Source: Sinonovacula constricta
Taxonomy: Eukaryota; Mollusca; Bivalvia; Cardiida; Solecurtidae
Length of the DNA: 64,000 nucleotides
Direction of reading: 5' to 3'
Assembly (NCBI GenBank): GCA_007844125.1
Contig: CM017570.1
Coordinates: 49,242,036 to 49,306,035, forward strand
Positions 26,328 to 36,732 of this stretch are shown piece after piece (positions within the stretch are counted from its first letter, which is position 1; each line of letters starts with the position of its first letter). The notes beneath the pieces were generated by a model. It saw nothing but the letters and a program-made list of their open reading frames with translations, did no database searches and was not told the DNA's origin. The position numbers were made by a program, and so were the translations under genes.

Positions 26328-27776
26328 GCAAAAATAGATATGTAGAAGAAAGAAATGGCACAGTTATTAAAATTACCTATAAAACTAAAGTATACATGAC
26401 TAAAATGCATGTTGCAGCAGCCTTGCATTACACAAATCACTGCTGTTCAGTAACCTCATTCCCTAAAAACACTTTAAGCATAATTCAAACTATTTTAGGT
26501 TTTAGACTGTTTTGTTGTAATAGATAATCTCACTTTATTAACATGCAGTCCGAACATCGAAGGACGTACCGAGAAGCGTTCCTACGTCATGTTTGAATAT
26601 GTAAGGGAGGGCAAACCAAGACAACAACACAATTTCTTTTTTCTGACATGTTTGTGTAACAGTTACAGGCACACAACAATAAAAGCAAAAGTTACATACA
26701 AAAAGAACACCGGTAACCGAATCATTGCATGTATTTAAAAAAAAAAAGATTAATAAAATAAAATCCTCAAACAGACATTCCCCTTTTGCAAATGTCAATA
26801 GGCATTCCATATATATGCGTCGCGCTTCAGCGCGTTACCAATGGTCGGAAGTGTGGGTGAGTTAAATTGACTAAAATACCGTCTTTAGTTTTTTAGATGT
26901 TATATAGCTTTCCTATGTGTAAAATATACTTCGCCGTTTAAAACTGTTTCGAAATCAAAGTGCCTCCATTTCAAAGAGTTTCTAATTGTAACATAATAGT
27001 GGCTTTACGCTTTATGTGCATGGATTTGGATCTGCTGTTTCGTCCAACTGTTACGTCTCCTTTGGTGTCAGCGGAGTTCTCTCCTGAGGCGTTTCCATTC
27101 TTTTATATTGTGTTTTCCGTTGGCCTTTAAATTAAAAGTGCTTAACAATGTTAACATGGCTGTAAATGGTGTTAATTACATGTTCTTGCGATTTTATAGT
27201 TCACAAACGGCAGTGATTAGCGCCAATTGGGAGCACGATGCCTTCTGGCCAGTTGTAAGCATGCGTTATACCTCATTTTACTGAGAAGATGACACGCGCA
27301 ACCAGGCTCCATACTTTTGTCTTTCATTTTCGCTTAGCCCTTCGATCTGATCTGCAGTATGGCTTTTTTCGACATGGTCAACTAGTCACTTTCCAGCACA
27401 CCCCTATGACTCCTAAACTTAAACAGATGGTGAACTCTGCTTTGCTGCAGCCGAGGAATCGTCCATCGCTACCAGAAGTAGTCTGTTATTTAGTCGAAAT
27501 CCGCCCAAATCTAGTTCATTATGCCGGCACACTTTTATAGTAGGTAAACAGCAGAATCCAACAGAACAGAACATCAAGATGCCACAAGGAGAACACAACA
27601 AAGCGCCGGAAATGAACGCAACAGCCCTGAAAGTATCAGAAGAGTACAACAAATGCTACGTAAAACGCCAGGATCAGCTATGACAACGTCTTTGCTGGCC
27701 TTCATATCAGCTTAAATAATATAATAATTATATAATAGTATAGCAAGTATGTTGATCTATTTTTAAAAGCAGTATT
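26328..27776. other. Spacer, unknown, possibly edge of a virus-like remnant
   Basis: A coding-like stretch at about 27555-27660 on the plus strand (MPQGEHNKAPEMNATALKVS) and an 83-codon frame at 27289-27540 are open but not recognised. The base composition rises in GC after about 27000, in line with the remnant that follows. Confidence 0.35.
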
Positions 27777-29340
27777 GTGTGCTTTGTCCGGACAGACTGT
27801 AGCCGGACCATGGTCCGTTCGGCTGCTGGCAGGATATCATTCTCAATGAGACACTGCTCAACGAGTCACAATCCTTCAGTGAGAAAGGGCGTTCCATCGT
27901 ATCTGTTCTCTCAGTGCCTTGAGAACAGAATGATATTTTTGGAAGAGGACCCAGACCGAGACACTGGCATGTCTGCCACTGAATGTAAGCTTATCCACAT
28001 TTATTTTCCTTAGTCATTGATTTGCATGCTCTGCAATCACGGAAGCATTGGTTTGCTTTAAAAAGTATTGAAGATGGAGCGCTGGTAATCGCGCAAACAG
28101 TCATGGGAGTTGAGGATGTATACATCATCGTCGGTACATATCCATACCCGCTCGTGAAAAATACTATTGTGTTTGAACAAGGCGTATAGGATGTCGATGT
28201 GATCGAACATGCCGATCTAATCAGTCGCAATCAAATCCTACGCGTAGACTATTTCGCAAAATCCGTTGCTGCGCAGATGATAGCAGAGTGTGCGCTCTTC
28301 GATAGACCAACAAATGACTTGGGTGAACCGAACATTTTCCAGGTTAATCTGCGCATTATTGATGTCGAGTAGATAAAATTTATATTCAGACCAGGTGGTG
28401 TCTGTTCGTTTATCAGCTGAATCGTCATGTCGTCCCTTCTATTCCATTATCTGTGCGCAGACTATTGCCATAAAGACCGTCATCGTCAGTTGTCCGAAAC
28501 TAAAGCTGTGCTGACTCTGCGGGGTGATGTTGGCAATGATCTAGTTCAGTAGACAGCCTTCTTCGAGCGTTTAGCTGTGAACAAAAGACTTGCTTCTTGG
28601 ATCTAACAAGAAATCATGTAAAAAGAGGTCTACATGGCTAGAATCGGCTTCAGTCAACACTAAGGCTATTTCATACCAAATAAGCCGAATTCGTGAATTA
28701 ATGAAAACGCTTCTGGAGAAAGACACGATCATATCTTAACTCATCAGATCCTTGTATAGGGAACAGGGATTATACGCGTTTCGATCTTGACATGCATGGC
28801 AATAAGCATTATTGTCCTAGCTGACACCGAAGTCGGTGGTGCGCCACCTGCTACCAGCCCTCCTGCCAAGAAACAGCTTAATACTCTCGCCACCATATTG
28901 ACAGAAAATGCCGCTCCTCCTGCAATTATTGGAGGCATTGTGTGCTGGCTGTTGAATGTCACCAGCAAAGTGATAGTATGACTTGCCGAAAACAAGAGTA
29001 CGTTTATTGTAACACTGGTATATCTGCTGCAATTCGCTGTCACAGATTTGTTGATGAAGTCAACGAAACAAAAGAAAAAGATAGGCCAATGACTGCGACG
29101 CTATCAACTATGAGCGCCGTTTTAGGGCCTTAATGTTGTGAGTATAGACGCTGGCAAGACCGATGGCCGCATTGCTTCCACAAGCGGCAGGACCATGAGC
29201 ACAGAAATTGAGAAACTCCTCGGACTCGGACCCTGGATCTGCCCGACCGTGGGACTTCAGACCGATCTAGAAGCTGCTTATACAACTTGACCGGCTCCTT
29301 GCCAAAAACTCTTCATTGGGATTCCAGCAAAATTTTGGCT
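27777..29340 (+). pseudogene. Decayed structural-gene region of a Polinton-like element
   Basis: Plus-strand fragments in several frames read like relics of more than one gene. One is LNETLLNESQSFSEKG near 27850. Another is a long open stretch near 28030-28370 (ALVIAQTVMGVEDVYIIVG; VAAQMIAECALFDRPTN). A third, near 28900-28980, is a hydrophobic segment in which PPAIIGGIVCWLLN is followed by LAEN. The last of these strongly recalls a small membrane-active protein found beside polymerase genes of Polinton-like elements in fish and molluscs (from memory). Stops are frequent and nothing intact remains. The array resumes at about 29440. Confidence 0.4.
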
Positions 29341-29439
29341 GTGGTGAGCGTCAGCGAGTGTGTTCTAGAACCACGAACATGATATGTGTTTCCAAACCAA
29401 GAATTTAGACACTTACACATGGCAATATATCGAAAATCT

Positions 29440-32400
29440 CGAAAAACGTCCCGTAGTGCCTCGCCGTATATCACTAATTGCATTGCAATACTGATATGCT
29501 ATCTTAATTCGTGTCTGCTTGTAAGTTTGAGCAACCAAGTCGGACCATATTACCGACTGACCGTTCCAAGGCCGTAAATGTCTTGGCTTGCATGTGAATA
29601 CCATTGTCATCTGCCTTTTCAACTTTGAATGTTGACAGAATGTATTAAAATTAATAAATATTTAAAAGGTAGAATATAAAAAAGCGTTCAGTATCATTGA
29701 TGTAATTTCTAGCTACGATGGTTGGGGTGGTCAATTGAGCGCATCAGGTTCAATATATGGAGATATATCAATGTATCAATGTATCAATGTATAAGACTCA
29801 AATTGATATTATCATAACTGTTCGACTTAATACGAATATTCAGCATGTTCTAGTATATCACATGCTGTTCAGCACAACGGTTAAATTATTTTCGTCCTGT
29901 GTCTATTGGTTTTAAGACGCCAAGACACCTTTTTAATTATAATAATACAGTAATTTTGGCATGTTCCCTTTTGTATGAATTTGTTTAGAAAGCACATACT
30001 TTTTGTTTTTATAATTATCGAAGAAAATAATGAGCTAATATAAGCTGCACAATTATTGCCATTTTTTTTATTTTGTTTGAGATATAAAACCTGCGCGTCA
30101 TAATTTACATATATGAATACACTATGATAGGAATGAATAAGCTTTCTATAAAAAGTGCAGACTATTATTGCTATCAACTTACAGTCGTTAACTGTATTGG
30201 TTCAGTCAAGATGATATATTTAAGAAACTCGCTTAATAACTTGCGCTCAGTTGTTCTTAAATATACGTAACAGTTGCAAACCTATACACGTTGTAATGTC
30301 TCACCAACGTCCGTCGCATATATTCTTATAAATGTATTTGTATGTATCTCGGTCTAGTTTCATTATACGTGCATATATGAACCGCATTTCATTACGTTTC
30401 CATACATGTAGTGCAATGAGCGGTTTCAAAAGCTATTCGTCAGACTAATATGTTGTGTTCTTTTATGTTTCAGCCTATTGTTCCTCCTCCTCCGGTAAGT
30501 AATCATTTCCGTACCGTAATGTTTTGCAAGCATTTTATTTTATCTCGGCCCTGACCTTTTCTTTGTACTTTGGTTAACAGATCCTGATGGGATCACAGGA
30601 ATACAAATTTGTTAAATAAATGCTAACAGCTATGAAACATTAAAATAAAAATACCGTAAAAATCTATGTTTTATGTTCTAGTTTGTGCCATTTTTTAATT
30701 TATTTTGCAATCCAGAATTCTGAGGTTCAAATAGAAACTATTACATCACTCGTATACAATTTGGACGTTATTAATAACTTAGCAATTTTGGCACTAAGAG
30801 TACGTCATCGTCATGACATGAACAATTTTGTTTCACATTGATATGTGTTCGTTTCACTGCATGCGTTTAAAATCCCTCTAAACCTGCGAGGTTGGAGCTT
30901 TAAAAAAAAGACAGGTTTAAGAACCCCAGCCGAACATTTGCTGACTGCCAGTACCAAAGCGGCATCTCTTGGGTTTATTCTGTTCTATAAAATGTCTCGT
31001 CACAGATGTGTTTTAACTTTTTTAATGAACAGGAATTGAACCATTGTCCTGTGCATTGTTCATTGTATATTGTGTTCATGTCTCTAAAAAACAAATACTG
31101 CTTGTAAATGATATTTCATATTTCAACGTTTACTAAATAACAATAATACAATCGAATGTATACTGCGTCTATAACTTTAGAGTTTGTATATAACGTTTTC
31201 TTATGACATTTAAATTTTCTTGACAGTCACTGACACACATCGGCACTAACGGTCAGTATTTCTTTGACCTATATGCCATATACATGGATTCGCTAGCTCA
31301 ATTAATAACTGGATAGGTTAACTAACTGACATAATTGCCTAGCGACCAGAAAATTTATGATTTAAAATTAATTTTGATGCCGACGCATTTTAGCGAAAGG
31401 CTGATTTAGGCAATTCAAATTAACTTTGAGCAATTTTTAAGACACATAAGCGTACTGGTAACCAACCAAGACAAAGTTTATGGAAAATCATAAAAATTAA
31501 TCCGATATTTGTCACTTTGCATCGAATTTATAAAGTTAAGCAAATATCAATAATGGCTTTGTTTGTTGTTGTTGTTGTTGTGTTTTTTTTGTATTTTTTG
31601 TTTGCCTTTTTAGTGTCCCTATCATTTCTTTCCATATTTCAATATTATTATTTTTTTTGTTACAAAAATGCTCTGAAAGTCGATTAACGGCTGCTTTGTG
31701 AAAACTTTTTGGCAATCCCTTCTATCAGAAACTCAAAACTTAATAGAAAAGACGTTAAATAGCAACGTTCATTAAAGGTAACTCCATTAAAATAGCACGT
31801 AGAAATGTTTCAGTCAGTCATTAAAAATGCACAGATGTCATTTAAGTAGTCTTTATGCTTCTTAATTATCTGCAGACATATAAAATATAACGTACACATT
31901 CAATCAAACAGGCAAAGAATCAATAAATCCGTCAGTTCTGAATCAATAATGGACAATATAATATATACATGGCTTAATAATACATATAACGTTTAAATAC
32001 AATGACCTTGAATGTTTATAATGTCAATGGAACTGGTAAAATCCATTTGGAATAATTACCAATAAGAAATTAAGTGCAATTCCCTAAAGAGCAATAACTG
32101 GGAAACTAATTTAATAAATGCATATAATAATAAGAAGTTTTTGATATGTTAAAAACAGTTTAAATGTATAGGCATACATTCTTACCAAATGTTCGTGAAA
32201 CTTGTGAAAAATGTCTATTACAAATGGTCCAAACCATACGACGGTTTAACTTTACCTTGACAAAACAATCGTAACGTCGGAAGGGGCGTACAAACGAAAG
32301 CAGAGAAGTGACGTTCCCGAACACGCCAATTTAAATAAACGTTACAAAGCAAACGCATTCCGAAAACAAGTGTTAAATAAAAGAATTACATGTATTAACA

Positions 32401-34377
32401 AGACGTGTTTTCGCTATAGTATCATTAAACATGATACAATTTAAAATTCTATCTAGAATCTTACACATTATTTACACTTTGAAATACAATAACGGACTAC
32501 ACCATGTGCTTACGTGTGTAGATGTGTAAAACTATTTGAATTTCCATAAATAGCTCAATATTTATAACAGAACATGTTTATGATTGCAACACTTCATTAA
32601 AGAATGAAGACTTCTGTAAAAACGTGTGACCGAAATGTGAATAATATTCTCAAAATACCTTTCATGCAGGTAATGAAAATGATAATATTCTTTATCGTAT
32701 TGCATTTCTACTTTATATACAGCAGCACATGATTTATATGTAAACTATTTTATAAAATGTTAATGTTTTATAAGTGATAGTTTAATATCTCAGTTAAGCA
32801 GGGCATTGAACCTTCATTAAAACAAAAAGTTTAACTATTGTCCGACCACAGGTACCATCTGCATGTTAGTGATATATGTGTTTAAGAGAATTATTTGTTG
32901 GCCATAAGGATTATGATGCTGAATACCATTCAATAAATGAAATATTTCAGATTAATGTTTACATTTATTGAAACGGCATGAGCTTTATCAATTGAATATG
33001 TTGATCGAATGTTGTTTTGATTAATATATATGGATTTTTATCATTTGCTGGTTTAATACAAAGTGTATTTTAGCAATCGATATTATTGTTCCCGGACGAC
33101 GTATGCAAGTCAAATTAATGTGACGTCATGTTTATGATTAGTTCTTTACGGATTGCTTTTCTCAGCATTTCAATTAATAAAACAACACAAAATCACCAAT
33201 TAATATGCATTTTGGTACAGAGGATACACCTAACCAGGCGTCTATGAAAAATCACACATTTTTCTCTTTGTGCAATTTTCACCATTTATTGTAATTGGTC
33301 CTTCTCATACTTTGTTAATAGATTCTGTTTCTTAAAAGTTTCGCTACGTTTCCCGTAGCACGTTATTTAAACTCGGCATACGTAGTTTGTCATTTTGACA
33401 CTGTCTACTGTCCCGTACGTCGTTTTGTAGATTTGTATTAAATGTTAAACAGACATTCATTTGTAGATGGGACCGTATTTAAGGACGTTAATTCGTGAGG
33501 AGACATGGTAAATATCGTCATCGGAACTGTTTTCTCGTGTGTTACTTTTGACCGACACATTATCGACGTCTTTTGTCTTTTAGTAAGGAGGGTATCCGAA
33601 GGCATGTCACAGGGAGATGGGACAATATAAGAAATGTTTATTGTCTCGGTACTTCATCAATGTATCGGAATGACACATTACAAAATCAGAGATCGACACA
33701 TTACTTTAAACATGCAAAATATCAGTTTGAATTAGGAAAGTCATCGTCACTTCTCAAAATCAAATAAAAATGTGGTACATGTAAGGTTCTTAAGATCAGT
33801 CAAAATAAGAGTAGCTCATGGATTTTCAAGATTCCTGATACATTGATAGGATGTATATTCACACGTGCACTTAGTTTATTGAAGATCCAAGTGTAAGAAA
33901 GAACATCAATGTCACATTATCAACAAATTCAGTGATACTATTGTCAAAAAAATCGGATAATGTCAAATATTAAGCATTTTATTTTGTCTCTTACAACATG
34001 TTGTTCAGCTCAATATATAAATTATTATCGCCCTTTGTTCAAGGATTTTACGACACTAGCACAGCTTGTTTATATTTAAAATATGTTCTGGTAAATTGAA
34101 CTTAGTTGTGTCCCCGTATTGTAGTATATTTATTAAGCACTTACGGAGTTTTCTATGGTGTAAGTGAGGAAAATACATTCAGCATGTCATCGTCAGTTTA
34201 TATCTTATATAAATACAATACCTTCTTCAGAAGTTTATGGATTGATAGTACTAAAACAATGACCACTGATTAACTACGGGTGCAGCAGACGGTCCGATCG
34301 TAATGCCCTACGAGGATAGGGGTCGAGCCGCACTGTGCGTTCCGGCTAGTGGATATGCAATACCAAAAATAATAACT
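29440..34377 (+). repeat. Micro-exon array unit 5 (duplicate of unit 4)
   Basis: Restarts at cgtagtgcctcgccgtatatcac and follows unit 4 in order through the cassette (30474), the 31.2-32.4 kb blocks and the cassette-less type-2 part (33.5-34.23). It stops where a LINE is inserted. It lacks the S element present in unit 4. Small indels are scattered along it. Confidence 0.65.
30474..30494 (+). CDS. Candidate micro-exon 6 (21 nt, PIVPPPP)
   Basis: The acceptor is tgtgttcttttatgtttcag and the donor gtaagtaatcatttccgtaccg. Phase 0 gives the proline-rich PIVPPPP. Its positional partner in unit 4 (16866) encodes EISPA and is 6 nt shorter. Thus duplicated introns carry different cassettes. Confidence 0.6.
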
Positions 34378-34623
34378 TCATTATTATTATTATTATTATT
34401 ATTATATACCAAACTTCTTAAGCACTTTTTTCATGTACAATTAACACGTTCAAAAGTATTGTACAGTGTAACCACAAAGATAATACAATATTTAAAAACA
34501 GATTAAAACATAGATATTGCTCAAGTCGTGATTTTAAAATTATTATTTTAAAAATAAAAAAGATAAATAAAATACAGGTAAGACTTAAGAATTTGTTAGA
34601 AAGCGACTCTGGTTCAAAAATAA

Positions 34624-36600
34624 TCAGTCCAGATAAAACCTCTTAAATAAGTGAGTTTTAAGTGCTCCCTTAAACACTGTTAGAGTTTCACAGCTTTTAA
34701 GTGATTTAGGTAGGGCATTCCAGAGTTTAGGGGCTGCCGTCATAAACGCGCGATCACCGTAAGTCACAGTCCTACTACGCGGTACAACCAGCGTTAAACA
34801 ATCATTCTGGGACCTAAGTTGTCTGGATGGGATATAAATGTCTAGCATGTTTTGTATGTAGGTAGGTGTCTGTCCGTGCAGCGCCTTAAACACATATGTG
34901 AGGAGTTTGTACTCGACTCTGATGTGTACAGGAAGCCAATGTAGTTCCTTTAATACAGGGGTTATGTGTTAACGTGGTGTCCTGGTTACCACGCGAGCAG
35001 CCGTATTTTTGAACATTTTGGAGCTTGTTGAGAACGTACTTAGGAGATCCATATAGCAGCGAATTACAGTAATCTAATCTTGATGCCACTAACGAGTTTA
35101 TCAGGGTTCTGGTTGAATCTACGGTCAGGTATTTACGAATTTGACCTATTTGTCGAATTTGCATGAAGCATGAACGAGAAACTGAGTTCACATGTTGTTC
35201 CATGTCTAAATGAGAATCCAGTATGGCACCAAGGTTTCTAACTGTTGTTGATGGTTTTATTACAGAATCGCCTACCCTTAAAGTAAGATTTTCAACGTTA
35301 CTTCGTTTTGGTACAAAGACAATCACCTCTGTTTTGTCCGCATTTAGTTTGAGAAAGTTATTATTCATCCATAGTATGATGTCATTCAGGCATGCCTCAA
35401 TCCTTCGCAAGGTCTCATTGCGTGAAATGGTTTCTTTTGGTTTAAACGCCATGTACAATTGCGAGTCGTCAGCGTAGAAATGATGTTGAAGATTATGCTT
35501 CCGACAGATCGCGCCCACATGTTTAGTGATCGTATCAAAAGCAGCGGATAAGTCCAATATGACTAGCACAGTAGCTTCATTCTGATCAAGAGAACGGAGA
35601 ATGTCATTTTTTACACATAATAAAGCAGATTCTGTTGAATGAAACTGCTTATAAGCAGACTGACGCTCTTCGTGAAGTTTATGTGCAGATAGGTGTCTTT
35701 CAAGTTGGGAATCGACAGCTTTCTCGAGAATCTTTGAGACAAACGGTAAATTAGATACAGGCCGGTAGTTTTTCATAACCTCTTGATCTAACCCCGTCTT
35801 TTTGATTAAAGGCCTTACTCTAGCACTTTTAAAAGCTGGTGGTGCAGAGGCCTTCTCAAGTGAAGTGTTAATGATTTTGGTGATCAATGGTAATAGTTCA
35901 TTTAAACAATCTTTCAGCAGCCATGTTGGAATGGGGTCAAGTTCACAGGATTTGTTGGGAGAATTGCGAATAAGTTTTGAAATTTCCATATCGGAGGCTA
36001 GTGAAAAGTTTGAAAAATGCTCCCCATTGAAGGTTGCTTCAGGGACAACACTGTCTGTTTGTTGGTGAGACATGGTCCTGGCTATATCACTTCGTATGCC
36101 TTCAACCTTATCGACAAAGAAGTCACTAAAGTCTTGTGCAAGAACGTTTGCATGTTTACCAGATGGCAGCACAACATCTGTGGTTTCTCCCATCAAATGC
36201 CGGGTCACTTTGATAAGGTCTTTCATGTCACGACCACATAGCTGTACCTTCTCAGTGTAGTATTTGACTTCGGACATATTAAGAAGCTTATTAGTAACAG
36301 CGCATTGGTTTCTGTAAATTGCGTGATCAATTGTCAATCCAGTCAATCGCCACTTTCGCTCTAACTGGCGTCTTAAATGTTTAGCATCATGAAGTCTTGG
36401 GAATACCACGGATTCATTGGTCTTAGTACAATGCTCTTGGACTTGAGAGGTGCGTGTTTGTCAAGGAGAAAAGAAAGACCATTGTTGTAGGCATCAACTA
36501 GTTCATCAACATTTGAGCTTTCTTTTACACTATTTAAAATATCTGATGTCAAAATATCTGTTTTAAACTCATTATCATCTATCGATTTTAATTTTCTGTA
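34624..36600 (-). pseudogene. Outer LINE reverse transcriptase, with internal deletion and frameshifts
   Basis: Read from 36600 to 34624. Visible RT blocks are SPNKSCELDPIPTWLLKDCL, ARVRPLIKKTGLDQEVMKNY followed by RPVSNLPFVSKILEK, LDLSAAFDTI, FYADD (catalytic aspartates), and KLNADKTEV. After LDLSAAFDTI the frame passes directly to TKHVGAICRKHNLQHHFYADD. The roughly 70 residues normally between motifs A and C, including the QGS-type block, are missing in frame. A one-base insertion in an A run near 35012 and an in-frame TAA near 34970 separate the last 90 residues. The product cannot be an active reverse transcriptase. Confidence 0.8.
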
Positions 36601-36732
36601 AGTCACAGTTTTTCGTACTGGTGGTGGTTTTGACACACAAGCATTAAATACAACAGCGAAGTGATCGCGAGACGTATTACCGTTATTGACTGTGAGTCCA
36701 GGGTCAGATATTTCTACATTTGATACCGTTGT
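36601..36732. repeat. 132-bp direct repeat, left copy (target-site duplication of inner LINE)
   Basis: Identical base for base to 39474-39605. It is outer-LINE coding sequence (minus strand: ISDPGLTVNNGNTSRDHFAV) duplicated on both sides of the inner LINE. Confidence 0.9.
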
